Source: Nematopogon swammerdamellus (Eukaryota > Arthropoda > Insecta > Lepidoptera > Adelidae). From it: a stretch of DNA of 64,000 nt. The DNA lies in contig OX336345.1 in assembly GCA_946902875.1 (NCBI GenBank), positions 193,501 through 257,500 on the forward strand. The letters are read 5' to 3'. The translations under genes were made by a program, and so were the position numbers. Positions 1 through 11,906 of the stretch are shown here, piece by piece (positions within the stretch are counted from its first letter, which is position 1; each line of letters opens with the position of its first letter). Under the pieces are notes generated by a model. The model saw only the letters and a program-made list of their open reading frames with translations, did not search any database and had not been told where the DNA came from.

Positions 1-169
1 CACCCTAATGCCACACAGTCCTCGGCACGTTTCAAACGTTGACTTGGGTGGTGTATCGCTAACAACGTATCATTTTTAGCCAGAACGCCACACAGTTCTC
101 GGGATAATACAGAAACCTTAACTTTGGTGGATTCAAACAAATATCCTGATCCTTATTTTTGTTTTATTT
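1..169. other. Unassigned sequence before the satellite
   Basis: No gene or known repeat recognised. Two short similar pieces (CCACACAGTCCTCGG near 11 and CCACACAGTTCTCGG near 90) suggest a degenerate local duplication. Confidence 0.4.
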
Positions 170-1779
170 AAGTTCAACAGTCCACCTCCTGCCTCCATAA
201 TCAGATCCTCGTCACCAAGTGCATTGGTAGAAGTATGGGACACTCGTCCAAACCAACCAAATGAGCCCAAATTCGAGGGGGTTACTAGTAACAGTTGAAG
301 AGTTCCACTGTCCACCTCCTGAATCCATCATTAGACCCTCGACACCAAGTGTATTGGTAGAAGTATGGGACACTCGTCCAAACCAACCAAACGAGCCCAA
401 ACTCGAGGGGGTTACTAGTAACGGTTGAAGAGTTCCACTGTACACCTCTTGACTCCATCATCAGACCCTCGTCACCAAGTGTATTGGGAGAAGTATGGCA
501 CACTCGTCCAAACCAACCAATTGAGCCCAAACTCGAGGGGGTTACTAGTAACAGTTGAAGAGTTCCACTGTGTACCTCCTGACTCCATCATCAGACCCTC
601 GTCACTAAGTGTATTGGTAGAAGTATGGGACACTCGTCCAAACAAACCAAATGAGCCCAAACTCGAGGGGTTACTAGTAACAGTTGAAGAGTTCCACTGT
701 GCACCTCCTGACTCCATCATCAGACCCTCGTCACCAAGTGAATTGGTAGAAGTATGGGACACTCGTCCAAACAAACCAAATGAGCCCAAACTCGAGGGGG
801 TTACTAGTAATGGTTGAAGAGTTCCACTGTACACCTCCTGACTCCATCATCAGACCCTCGTCACCAAGTGTATTGATAGAAGTATAGGACACTCGTCCAA
901 ACAAACCAAAAGAGCCCAAACTCGAGGGAGTTACTAGTAACGGTTGAACAGTTCCACTGTACACCTCCTGACTCCATCATCAGACCCTCGTCACCAAGTG
1001 TCTTGGGAGAAGTATGGGACACTCGTCCAAACCAACCAAATGAGCCCAAACTCGAGGGGGTTACTAGTAACAGTTGAAGAGTTCTACTGTGCACCTCCTG
1101 ACTCCATCATCAGACCCTCGTCACCAAGTGTATTGGTAGAAGTATGGGACACTCATCCAAACAAACCCAATGAGCCCAAACACGAGGGAGTTACTAGTAA
1201 CGGTTGAAAAGTTCCACTGTACACCCCCTGACTCCATCATCAGACCCTCGTCACCAAGTGTATTAGTAGAAGTATGGGACACTCGTCCAAACCAACCATA
1301 TGAGCCCAAACTCGAAGGGGTTACTAGTAACGGTTGAAGAGTTCCACTGTACACCTCCTGACTCCATCATCAGACCCTCGTCACCAAGTGTATTGGTAGA
1401 AGTATGGGACACTCGTCCAAACAAACCAAATGAGCCCAAACTCGAGGGGGTTACTAGTAACGGTTGAAGAGTTCCACTGTACACCTTCTGACTCCATCAT
1501 CAGACCCTCGTCACCAAGTGTATTGGTAGAAGTATGGGACACTCGTCCAAACCAACCAAATGAGCCCAAACTCGAGGGGGTTACTAGTAACGGTTGAAGA
1601 GTTCTACTGTACACCTCCTGACTCCATCATCAGACCCTCGTCACCAAGTGTATTGGTAGAAGTATGGGATACTCGTCCAAACTAAACATATGCGCCCAAA
1701 CTCGAGGGGGTTACTAATAACGGTTGAAGAGTTCCACTGTACACCTCCTGACTCCATCATCAGACCCTCGTCACCAAGT
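170..1779. repeat. 130-bp tandem satellite, about 12.5 copies
   Basis: The marker GTTACTAGTAAC recurs near 281, 411, 541, 671, 800, 930, 1060, 1190, 1320, 1450, 1580 and 1710, giving a 130-bp period (one unit is 1 bp short). Units differ by scattered substitutions. Both strands stay open over 60 to 130 codons because the sequence repeats, not because it is coding. The array ends abruptly at CACCAAGT and runs into unrelated DNA. The unit shares CTCCATCATCAG and GAGCCCAAAC with the internal minisatellite of the foldback elements at 5084 and 14148, so the two are probably related. Confidence 0.93.
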
Positions 1780-2621
1780 TGAAATTATCATAATATTGTA
1801 TTGTCACGAGAACTCAATGTGTGTGCAAAGTTTCATAAAAATCGGTTTAGTAGAAGTAGTTGAAAAAGTGGTCGCAAGATTTGAAACAAAGATAGAAACA
1901 AATATACGAAGTAATACGAAAGAATATACGAACCATCCCACACGGTACAAATATACCTAACCTACCTATCTTTTTTCCATTCGATCCAAACACAGAAGAC
2001 AGAAATGACGACCGACACGCGGGCGCAGCAGGGCAGGAGCGAGCAAGCGAGCCCGGAACTAAAATTGTATCTAGTATTGAAGTGCCTGCTAAATTGACGA
2101 AGGCAAACATTTTACCCTTCCGACTGAAGAATTACGTCAATAATTTCATGTAGGCGTTTTTTGTTTTTTATTTTTATCTCCTTTCGTGGATAAAATAATA
2201 AAAAAAATTGAATAGAGTTTTCTCAGAGCTTTGTGTCCTTTGAATCGGTGGTATTGTAAAATTGTAATAATACACACATACTCAGATTTTCAAAAATTCA
2301 TGCTTTTTTTATATATTTTTAATTTTATGTTTATTACTTACTTTTACTCATTATTAAAAAAACCAGCAATGCACTTTGTTGGTAAGGAACCAAAATATAG
2401 GTTGGTATTTTTTTAATTTTCTGAATGTGTGTCAATTGGTCAGTTTTGGACCTTCTTTGTCGCACTTTTTGCATGTTTTGCGTATTTGGCGTTTGTCACC
2501 GCCTTAATAATAAAAACCGCAAAATTTTTAACAGTCTTTAAAATTTTAACAAATATTTATTAACAGACTGAACAGTTATTTGAAGAAATAGCCAGCAAAT
2601 CACCTTGTACCGGGCCCACAC
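1780..2621. other. AT-rich non-coding stretch
   Basis: No gene recognised. It contains a short GC-richer piece (1990-2060) and long A/T runs from 2160 to 2420. Confidence 0.4.
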
Positions 2622-2948
2622 GTTGTACCGCGTGGGGCCGGTACTTTAAAATAATAGCCCCACTGCATCTCTCCCCGTGTATGTCGTAAAAGTCGACTAA
2701 GGGATATGACTCCCTTCTTATATTACTAGGTGGTAGGGTTTGACCCGCCCGGGTTGATACCACTGCACTGAATGAAAGGTCGATCGAAACGGCTATGTAA
2801 ATAGTTCGTGTTTTCCGTCCAGTTCAGTGTAGCCGGCACGACCGAAGGGAAGCACTTACGTGGCACCAAGTTCACCCGGTGTTATGGGCTGACATCACGG
2901 ATGTTGTAGGTGATGCAGCCAACCGTGTCAGCTTCCATAAAAAAAAAA
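2622..2948 (+). mobile_element. SINE-like element, shared body with GGGGCCGGTAC head
   Basis: The 5' part reads GTGGGGCCGGTACTTTAAAA then a block ending near GTCGACTAAGG. It is followed by the body seen throughout the window (GGTGGTAGGGTTT, GTGTAGCCGGCACGACC, GTTATGGGCTGACATCACGG) and an A-run tail. It lacks the 5S-rRNA-like head found in other copies. It could alternatively be the 3' end of a LINE that shares its tail with the SINE. Confidence 0.75.
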
Positions 2949-3441
2949 CCTGGCATGGCACCTCACCTCACTGAGCTGTTGGCTGTGCCGACTGCACCAT
3001 TGGATATATTGGCACAACCCAACATTTTTATTAAAACCTAATAGTTATGTAATAAAGTAGGTAGGTACCTACTTATTAGTTTATATCTCGATCAGTTCGA
3101 CCTTCGCGGTCTTTCCCTCCCTTCCGTATGTCTGTCACAGACAGCACTGCAGTGCATTTCACGTAATAATAACAAACAAATACCTACCTAACAGTAAATA
3201 TTGTATGCGACAGCGAGATCAGAGATGATACCTACTTATCATTACCATCTCGAAGATAAAATTGTTTATCTCGTGTCTTTTAAGCTGAGCACAAAAAAAC
3301 ATTTATCGCAATCGGTGCCGAGTTTGAGTTATCGCGGAGAGACAGACAGAGCGGCGAGACTGCTGAGTGCTGCGGTCACGCACGACGTCACTCACATACA
3401 CACAGTACCACCACAGTATTATACTGTACCCTAATCACGAG
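2949..3441. other. Non-coding, no gene seen
   Basis: Around 2975-3020 there is a piece (GACTGCACCATTGGA) like the LINE-derived sequence near 61020. The rest is AT-rich, and I see no supported gene. Confidence 0.35.
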
Positions 3442-3597
3442 ATTTAACCTACTACGCTACGCTACGCTACGCTACGCCGTGTTCTCCGCATCATTTTGTA
3501 TGGAGAAACGGAGCAGCGCCTCTAGTGATAGATTTGCGAACTTCGTTTCTCCATACAAAATGATGCGGAGAACACGGCGTAGCGTAGTAGGTTAAAT
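3442..3597. mobile_element. Short palindromic MITE
   Basis: Inverted arms of about 50-65 bp begin ATTTAACCTACTACG and end CGTAGTAGGTTAAAT, around a loop of about 30 bp. The left arm has three extra CTACG pentamers, so the arms have drifted in length. No coding content. Most likely a non-autonomous DNA element able to form a hairpin. Confidence 0.75.
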
Positions 3598-4576
3598 TTC
3601 GTAATTAGGCTACTGAGCACAGATTAACTAATTTGGTACCAAATACATATCTACTTGCTACCTTGCTACTTACTAACTAGTAGTGCATAGTTTTAGCGAT
3701 CATGTTACTTATTTATTTGGATTTTGGATGTTTTTTACTTCGTTTTCATTCATATTATCTGAATAAAATCTTAATTAATTAGTTCACTCACTGTAGGTAG
3801 AGTGTTAATGTAATAATTACAGCGAAAGTACCTAATTATTACTTTCGCTGTAACATAAACAATACATATAAATCAAATAAATTATTAATCTATGTAAGTA
3901 GGTATGCACCTAGCCATTAACATAATAATAATACTGGAGTTATTTATTATTCAATAGGTATCTACACAATTTGGTCAATGTGATCATGAATGTGATAGAT
4001 AACACTAGGTAGAGGTAGGTAGGTATATATATATAGAATGTGATGTGATCACGTGCATTAGATGATGACAGGGGGCAGGCAGGCAGAGTGAAGGTCACCA
4101 CACCACGAGCGCACGTGCTTGTATGTACGTGCTTGTACCACCACCGCACCGACCAGCTGTCCATCCGTCCGACACGCGCGCCACTCATCTCCATCACATT
4201 CTCCTCTTCATCCCAACCCAATACAAAGCTGGCGCCGGCGGCGGCGGCGGCGGTCTCTTGCCTTGCCTCGTCGCGTATTGTAGGTCTAGGTATGTTCCGC
4301 GTGCTTTATTTTAATAGTCCACCCAACGAAAATCAAAAAATTGCCAAATACGGGAAATAATTCGTGTAAAAGCATAGACCAGCGACAACATTCAACCTTT
4401 TTGTGTAAAAGCTAATTTTGGCATAGTTGTAGGTAAAGGTGTTTTTAACAGCAACTTACTTGGGGTTGGGGGGGTGGTGGGGTGTAAAGGTCCTTTTTTT
4501 AGTTTTTCGTACATAACTTCTTACGCTTTAGTAAGTAGGTAATCTACATAAAATTCTCGACAAAAAAGATTATATA
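3598..4576. other. AT-rich non-coding DNA with small hairpin
   Basis: A 14-bp-arm palindrome, TTACAGCGAAAGT...ACTTTCGCTGTAA, lies at 3819-3855. A short GCC run lies near 4232-4252. The small open frames at 4088-4360 are not supported as genes. Confidence 0.4.
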
Positions 4577-5053
4577 CAGTGGGTGGCCAAATTATTAGAC
4601 TCACCACACTTAATGTCATAGTAATCAATACAAATTTGATCTTGGAAAAAAAATGCCACCTCCTAAACCTTTGAACCTAAACTATTGCAACTAGGTATTT
4701 TTTATTACTGATATATTTGCCATAAACCTACATTTACACCTTAATCCAATGAAAGTCGGCTTAACTTGGAGACAAATTTATAAATACCGATTATTTATTT
4801 TCATATCATTTAAATAATTTATGTATAGAATTAAAACATTTAGATTTTCTACTTTGTCTCTAAGTTAAGTCGATGTTCATAGGTTGAAAATGGTAACGTA
4901 GGTGTATGCCAAATATATCAGTAATAAAAAATACCTAGTTGCAATAGTTTAGGTTCAAAGGTTTAGGACGTGGAATTTTTTTTCCCCAGAGCAAATTTGT
5001 ATTGATAACTATGACATTAAGTGTGGTGAGTCTAATAATTTGGCCACCCACTG
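4577..5053. mobile_element. Tc1/mariner-type MITE, full palindrome
   Basis: The 477-bp element begins CAGTGGGTGGCCAAATTATT and ends with its reverse complement, flanked on both sides by TA, the target used by Tc1/mariner transposases. The inverted arms extend at least 165 bp, and weaker symmetry reaches the centre (CTTAACTTGGAGACAAA against TTTGTCTCTAAGTTAAG). There is no transposase, so it is non-autonomous. Confidence 0.88.
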
Positions 5054-5083
5054 TAGGTACACAAGAAGATGGGCAATAAAAAA

Positions 5084-5946
5084 ATTTACAGATTTCGTGC
5101 CTTACACGACTATCGAGCACATTGCAAATGAATCTACGGAATTCGAAAAAATATTGTCGCTGAGCGACACGAGAAAGTCGGGATAAGGAAAAGGTTAGTT
5201 GGGTTCTGATGATGGAGCCGGAAGGAAGCCAGAGGAACTCCTAAACTACACATGATAAGCACATCGTGTTTGGGCTCGTTGGATTTGTCTTCGCAAGTAC
5301 TCTAGTCATATGTTATTTCCAGGGTCCTAATGATGGAGCCGGAATGAAGCCATAGGAACTCCTAAACCACACATGATAAATCGACCGTGTTTGGGCTCGT
5401 TGGATTTGTCTTCGCAAGTACTCTAGTCATATGTTATTTCCAGGGTCCTAATGATGGAGCCGGAATGAAGCCATAGGAACTCCTAAACCACACATGATAA
5501 ATCGACCGTGTTTGGGCTCGTTGGATTTGTCTTCGCAAGTACTCTAGTCGTATGTTATTTCCAGGGTCCTGATGATGGAGCGGGAAGGAAGCCATAGGAA
5601 CTCCTAAACTACACATGATAAATCCACCATATTTGGGCTCGTTGGATATAGGAATATAGGCTAGGTTAGAAGATGCGTCGCTTCTCCTCCAGCTCTATCA
5701 TCAGGACCCTGGAAATAACATATGACAAGAGTACTTGCGAAGACAAATCCAACGAGCCCAAACACGATGGGCTTATCATGTGTAGTTTAGGAGTTCCTAT
5801 GGCTTCCTTCCGGCTCCATCATCAGAACCCAACTAACCTTTTTCTTATCCCGACTTTCTCGTGTCGCTCAGCGACAATATTTTTTCGAATTCCGTAGATT
5901 CATTTTCAATGTGCTCGATAGTCGTGTAAGGCACGTGAAAAATTTT
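5084..5946. mobile_element. Foldback element with internal ~120-bp minisatellite, copy 1
   Basis: Terminal inverted repeats of about 150 bp (ACACGACTATCGAGCACATTG region, then a GAGCGACACGAGAAAGTCGG block) enclose several tandem units of about 120 bp. The units contain GATGATGGAGCCGG, CATAGGAACTCCTAAAC, TTTGGGCTCGTTGGA and CAAGTACTCTAGTCATATG, and switch orientation near 5690. No transposase is visible. A second near-complete copy is at 14148-14907 and fragments are at 18566 and 41140. Confidence 0.85.
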
Positions 5947-6339
5947 AGCTTTGTGACTTTTTTTAAATTGCGGTTCACTAAAGAATGTAAAATTGTATTT
6001 GGAGAAAATTATAAAAAATATACATTAATTATTTCTCTTCTTAACTATTTCTCTGGTCCATCCCCATTGGATAGGTGGAAGGGGTTGCCGAGCCATTGTT
6101 GTATGTGTAAAAAAGTATTAACTAGTGTAACCACTAGTAACCACTAGCCACTAATGTGCACAATAATCTTGACTTGTTCAAGTCAGGAGTCAAAGTCTTT
6201 GTCAAGAGCGAGGTCGAGAGTTAAAGTCGCTTCTGGGTGGGAGCTATTAATTAAGAGAGCAATGCTCGGCATATCTTTGATCGATAAAATCCATAATGAC
6301 GAAATACCAAAAAAGATCCAAGGTAATTGACATTGCTAA
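5947..6339. other. Non-coding, no gene seen
   Basis: AT-rich sequence with no recognised gene or repeat. Confidence 0.35.
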
Positions 6340-6496
6340 AACATAAGAACGCTGAAGTGGCAGTGGGCTGGGCACATCTGTCGCAGACCCGAGAACCACT
6401 GGGGTAGACGGGGCGAGAAGATTGGAAGACGTGGCGTGCCTTGTGAGAGGGCTATGTCCAGCAGTGGACCGAAACAGGCTGATGATGAATATGTTC
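6340..6496 (+). pseudogene. RTE-type LINE 3' end fragment
   Basis: Forward translation gives WQWAGHICRRPENHWG followed by an arginine-rich stretch and then the 3' motif CCAGCAGTGGACCG...AGGCTGATGATGA. This is the usual C-terminus and 3' end of RTE-clade retrotransposons (W.WAGH.AR...RW). It is 5'-truncated and followed at once by a SINE fragment. Confidence 0.65.
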
Positions 6497-6577
6497 TTTT
6501 TATGGTAGCTGACACGGTTGGCTACATCACCTACAACATCCGTGATGTCAGCCCATAACACCGGGTGAACTAGGTGC
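6497..6577 (-). mobile_element. SINE body fragment
   Basis: Minus-strand 3' end of the common SINE body, with CACGGTTGGCTACATCACC and GTGATGTCAGCCCATAACA. Only about 80 bp remain. Confidence 0.7.
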
Positions 6578-7920
6578 CACGTATTAGTATCATATGTACA
6601 CCATATGATACTAATACGTGTCAATACGTAATAAGGTAAATAAATAAAGAAATAATAAATAAACTGGAGCGAGTAGAATCAGAAGAATCTTTGACATACA
6701 TACATACATAGCGTCACGTCAGTCTCCCAGTGGGGCGTAGGCAGAGACAACGTTTCTCCACGTGCCATGATCCTGACACACCTCTGCCGCCTCTTCCACT
6801 CTCATAATGTTCTTCATAGGCGCTCGTCGGTTACGGGTACTAGGTACGCACTTTAACCTTTTTGAGTAGGTGCATGCCCGATCTGGTCCAGGTACGTGCG
6901 TCTATGCCCTACCTAGACTCTAGGCTAGGGCGACCTTTCCCGACTCTTCCACTCACTATCATTCTCTAGGTATAATAATTATCAGGCAAATTATTTGCCT
7001 GATCTGTGTTTCAGCGAGAGTTCTCTTACCATTTTTTACACGCGCAGTTTGAGCATGATCACCACAGAACAACAATCGCCGGCGGTCTTCCCCTAGCATT
7101 ATTTATTACTCTGTGATGGATGATCGCGTCAGTCTAGCGCTAGCTCCGCCGCTACGCTGATCCGCTAATTAGCTACAGTAAGTAACATTTATTGTATTTG
7201 CATACAAAGCAATTTGCTATCAGATAAGTGTGAGATAATACAAGATGCTGCTGCCTACAAAGTGATCTCTTCTATCACACGGCACAGGAGTCCAGGGATC
7301 ATGGAGTTATACTATATACGCAGAAGCGGCATCAACGTGACGAGGACGACGTGGAAAAAAGTTCTAAAGTGGATAAATGTACTTTACTTAGCGACAGTAA
7401 GTATGGTACAGCTATGTCTAACTAAAAAATAATGTAAAAAATTAGGAGGGGTCCCCCTCCTAATTTAATTAGCCACAAGCAACGTGTTTTTTAACGTTTT
7501 TTTGATTTTCTCTATCGTAAAAACGGTAATACATACAAGCGGAAAATTCGTTTGATTATAACATTATACAGAGTGTTCGGCACATCGACCGACAATTTTT
7601 TTTTATAGGTAAGTTTTTTTTTTATATTTGCAAAGTTTTGACCAATGACACCTATTGTCAGATGTCACGTGGTATCGAGACACGATTTTGTTTTCCTTAT
7701 TTTTGAAAATTACCAAAATCCTAGCTTTAAGTCCTTGTAACTTTTTTGTTTATGATTGTATCAGCATAAAATTTAATTTATTAGGTTTTACGATGTATCC
7801 TTGTTCTGGAATATTATTTGATGAAGTTAATGCCACGAAAAGGACTTATGACCTCCCAAAGTCCCGAGGACGAGTAAAAATCTTAATGACGTCACACATT
7901 TTGCTAAAAACTCAATTTTA
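6578..7920. other. Non-coding repeats, no gene
   Basis: At 6712-6830 there is a LINE-like stretch (GTCTCCCAGTGGGGCGTAGG and neighbours) that I associate with lepidopteran LINE tails. The remainder to 7920 contains no supported gene. The open frames at 7214-7432 and 7655-7960 show no recognisable protein, though the end of the second runs into the RT relic. Confidence 0.4.
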
Positions 7921-8509
7921 TTACCTACTATACGCGGATGAGAAAAAGATTATAAGGTAACTAAATCACTACTTGATTGTGATGATTTGCAAAAAGATTT
8001 GAATAACTTGGTAACTTATTGTAAAGACAATTATTACCTCCATTTAAATGTTGACAAATGCGCTACCATTTTCCTTCTCTCGTAAGTAAAATACCGTTCA
8101 CTTCAATTATAATCTCTCTAATAGATTAATCAATAGAGTTACCGAAGTCAGAGACCTAGGAGTTTTGCTTGACAGAAGATTACTTTTAAAATTACATATT
8201 GATACTATAACATTGAAAGCATATAAACTACTCGGTTTAATATTTAGGACTGGTAATGTATTTAAAAATGTCTCCACTTTTATAGTCCTATACTCCTCGT
8301 TTGTCAGACCTATTATTGAATATGCCTCCATAGTATGGAACCCGCAGTATGCAGTCTATATAACTGAAATAGAAAAATTTCAAAAAAAGTATTTAAAATA
8401 TGTTGGCTATAGAACTTGTCGGGGAAGTGAGAGGGACGATAACAGATTTGAAATAATGTCTCCTGAGAAAAGAAGGCAAATCAAGGATATTACTTTCATA
8501 CACAAGTAG
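7921..8509 (+). pseudogene. Non-LTR retrotransposon reverse transcriptase relic
   Basis: The piece reads, across at least two frameshifts, LLYADE at the RT active-site position, then YCKDNYYLHLNVDKC, VRDLGVLLDRRLLLKLHIDT, VRPIIEYASIVWNPQ and FQKKYLKYVGYR. These are the ordered C-terminal motifs of the RT domain and connection region of jockey-like non-LTR retrotransposons. The open part is 8165-8509 and ends at a stop. The N-terminal RT, endonuclease and gag-like regions are absent, and the canonical YADD has become YADE. It is a dead fragment. Confidence 0.8.
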
Positions 8510-8945
8510 TTGATCCATTATTACATAGATTCTACTTATTTGTTAAGTAAGTTAAGTTTTCGTTGCCCTACTAAGGCAGCGAGATATCTTAACACTGCAT
8601 ATCGCCAAAGTGAGTACTAATTATAGTAAAAATTCATTTACTAACCGGAGTTGTGCTACTTATGATAAATTCTTCTCCTGTCTTCATATTTTTCATTGAT
8701 GAAACAGGTGTTAAAGCGGACAGATGAGAGTTGTGTGAGGGTAGGTTGGGTTGGTTTCTTGTAATATAGTAGGTATGAACTTCATATTAATGTATCACCT
8801 ATGGTTAAGTAGGTATTCATATTTTAGTGTGTTGGTTTTAGTTAGTTTTGATGTAACGTTATTCTTCTCTTAGGTTAATTTATTAATCATGTACATGCAC
8901 GCACTTAATAGCTATAAGTAGAAAAAATTATTGGTCTTTGTGAAT
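8510..8945. other. Non-coding, no gene seen
   Basis: AT-rich sequence with no recognised gene. Confidence 0.35.
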
Positions 8946-10112
8946 GGGGAATGCCACATTTTGTATGGAAGGTGGTGCCTTTTTTTTTTTCGCGCGGCCA
9001 TCAACCAAACTTCGTTACTTTAGTTCAGAATAATGTTACAAAACAAAACTTGTTATGGCATGTGTATGGCTAAACTCAGTCCGAACAAAGTTATAAAAAC
9101 TAAACCTGATGAAAATGCATAGAAACATAATATTATTCGAACTTCTGACCCTTATATCGAGGGCTTACTTCAAGAATGCACTATGTCAAAAAAAATCGAT
9201 TTTGACTTAAATATACAGTTTTGTTCATTATTTCTTGCGCTACATTCTTCAAAAACACACTAAGTCGTACACTGACGAGATCCAAAGATAGCTATAGCAT
9301 TAAGTCATAATATAACTACTTTGTACAAGCAAAAAGCACTAAATGACATGATTCGAATAGAATGGCACTAAGTTTTGATTATTGTTGAAATTATAGTCAA
9401 CGTAAATACACTAAGTACAATTTAGTGCCTTACTGTAAATGTTTTTTAGGTTAATCGCAAAATGTAATTCTTCTGAAATGCATTAAGTCTACTTAGTGTT
9501 ATTTCACAAATACAACTTCGATAATTCGTGGTAGAATACTATTCTACAAGAAAGCATTAAGTGACTTAATGCATTTCATGTTGCGGTTTTGGCTTACTTA
9601 GACTAAATGAAATCATTTTCAAAAAGACATTATGTCACTTAGTGCATTTACGAAGACGCGATTTTTAGAAACGTCGTCGTCAAAAACTTAGTGCGAAAAG
9701 CACTAAGTCGGACTTAATGTATTCTTGGCGATATTACTTGAAGTGGTGGTTGTTAAGAACTACACTGGCCGATGCATTAAGTCGACATAAATTAGAATTG
9801 TGTGCTTGCAATACTGAACCGTGGATGGCACCTCAAGCATTCGCTGAGTGAATTTGTTAGTGAGCTGTTGTAATTTGAGGTTATCTAGTTAAAAAAGATT
9901 TTTTTTTAGCAAGATGAAGCGTTTTCTCTCTGGTAATCGTAATAGATAGATGAAGATCAACTATAACTTCGTTCGGACTGAGTTTAGGCATATACATGTC
10001 CTAACAAGTTTTGTTTGTAACATTATTCTGAACTAAAATAAAAAAGTTTGGTTGATGGCCGCGCGAAAAAAAAAATTAGATAAAAAAAGGCACCAATTTT
10101 AGGCAATGCCCT
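8946..10112. mobile_element. Inverted-repeat element rich in CACTAAGT-like motifs
   Basis: Arms of about 125 bp (GCGCGGCCATCAACCAAACTT, ...TTCAGAATAATGTTAC, ...ACTCAGTCCGAAC) occur at 8970-9100 and, inverted, at 9955-10090. The outer ends are GGGAATGCC and GGCAATGCCCT. Between them the motif GCA(C/T)TAAGT or its complement recurs about 17 times within some 620 bp, several times as back-to-back palindromes such as GCATTAAGTGACTTAATGC near 9556. No transposase is seen. The motif cluster could be transposase-binding sites or another DNA-binding array. Confidence 0.7.
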
Positions 10113-10953
10113 TTATGTTAAGTACCTATTCGTTTTACGATGGCTGTATGTTTTCGAAATATTACAAATTAAAAAAAAATTTAAAAAGAGTCTAAGCATT
10201 TAACAATGGAAGCGAAGTAGTTCCAATTGAACAAAGTGCCCGCACGACCGGTACCTACATGTTTCTAAATTTGAAAATACTCCTGAAAACGATCTCAAGT
10301 GGGAAGTGATCACCGATAAGTGGCCCTGTTACAAAGTGCCCGTGTTGTCTTTCTGTTCTGGTCTCTGTCCCTTATTTTGGCCACATAGTGAATTATTTGT
10401 ATGACATGTGGTCATAGAGAACTCAATGCATGTGGTATACCGTTGGAAAGGGTGTGAACTAGCAAACTTTTTAAAAGAAAACGAAGCTCTCAATTCTTTT
10501 TCGAAAAAAAAACCGGATTGTTTTCTTCTAAAGTTCTATGTTCATTATTTACAGCCCGGTACGTTTATTTCTTACTAACGTATCTTCCGTCACTGCAAAT
10601 GGAGTGCACGCAGTCCAAGTGTTAGTAACAAGGTGAGATGTACGCAATGTATCACAATACCGTGTCCGGCCATTCAGTTCTACCTACTAGAAGGCATAAT
10701 CCGAGCCGAGCGAGATTCTACGTGGTAACACGAGTAGGTACTAATTACTAGTTATCTCTTCACGGAATAACATTTTGTATTTATATAAACCGTAAGTCTT
10801 ATCTTTATTTTTTTACAAAGATAGGATTTAGGATATTATGCAAAGTTTATTTACCTCAGGAAATATTTTTAATGAAAATAATTTGTTACTCATATAATAT
10901 CAAAGATGTGTAGATATCAATTACATTGCAATTTATTTATATTAATGTAGATA
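10113..10953. other. Non-coding, no gene seen
   Basis: No recognised gene or repeat family. Confidence 0.35.
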
Positions 10954-10971
10954 TCCCCCCCCCCCCCCCCC
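10954..10971. repeat. Poly-C tract
   Basis: A run of about 18 C residues. Run lengths like this are error-prone in assemblies. Confidence 0.85.
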
Positions 10972-10984
10972 TTAAGAGCGAGAC

Positions 10985-11400
10985 CCAAGGGTGGAAGAGG
11001 GTTTATTGTTTACCTGAACGCAGGTTGGCCTTCGGCCTCGCACTTAAATACTTCCTTTCTTCGAGAAGGTTTATCGTTTTCACGAACGCAGCTCGGCCTT
11101 CGGCCTCGCCCTTACTTAGTTACTTTCTGCGAGAATCTCTATCGTCTTCCTGAATGCAGCTCGGCCTTCAGCTTCGGTCTCGCCCTTAGTTTCTTCGAGA
11201 AAGTTTATTGTTTTCCAGGATGAAGCTGGGCCTTCGCCCTCGCCGTTAGTTACTTACTTTATTTGAGAAGGTTTATCGTTTACCTGAACGCAACGTTGGC
11301 CTTCGGCCTCGCCTTTAGTTAATTAATTTTTTGAGAATGTTTATCATTTACTTGAACCCAGCTCGGCCTTCAGCCTCGCCTTTAATTACTAACATTCTTC
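10985..11400. repeat. Degenerate tandem repeat of ~70 bp, about 6 copies
   Basis: Each unit holds a variant of GAGAAGGTTTATCGTTT, CTGAACGCAGCTCGGCC, TTCGGCCTCGCCCTTAG. The GGCCTTCGGCC core is palindromic. Units differ in length and sequence, so this is an old array. A similar GGCC(T/G)...GCGATTCCGCCTCGC motif appears singly near 19770 and 35450. Confidence 0.75.
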
Positions 11401-11906
11401 TTTGAAATACGAATTTGGCGCGACTGAACAACAGCTAGTCGTAAAATTAAAATTAAATATGATCCAGGACCCAGACCCGAATAGAATTAGGAAGGGCGAG
11501 TCCCGACCCGACTCCCGGCCGAGGCTACTCGCTACTTATCGCATGACTAAAGTCAGTCAGTCAAACTTATTTGATTACGTAAGGATGCAATCTTATAATT
11601 TTTTTTCTGAAGAAAAACATTCCCCAGATGATATAATAGGTTACGCAACCAGTTGGAATTACAATTGCTAATGATTTTTTTAAATAGGGAAAGATGAGCA
11701 AGGTCGCTTAGTGCGTTGCTAGCTGGGAGTAAGTTATCCTTATTGATCAACATAGCAAACTCACCGAGCGGCCTCGCAGCATGCTCGCGGAGCATCTCGA
11801 CCACTTCCTTTTTCGTTTTTTTATCTTTACTAATGTTTATTATTTTGCGTACAAAAGCTTGACATCATAGTACCGGTTTGAAATAAAGCATTACATTTTG
11901 GCTCAC
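11401..11906. other. Non-coding, no gene seen
   Basis: Short open frames on both strands have no recognisable domain. Confidence 0.35.

Noticed and set aside
170..1779. Many 60-130 codon open frames on both strands
   Set aside because: They all arise from a 130-bp satellite and occur on both strands; there is no start context, domain or non-repetitive part.
170..1779. CRISPR array
   Set aside because: Whole units are repeated without distinct spacers, in a eukaryotic genome; it is a satellite.
5640..5680. Telomeric TTAGG repeats, suggested by AGGTTAGGTTAGAAG pieces (also near 41325 and 14670)
   Set aside because: Only two short units each, within the centre of foldback elements; no extended TTAGG array.
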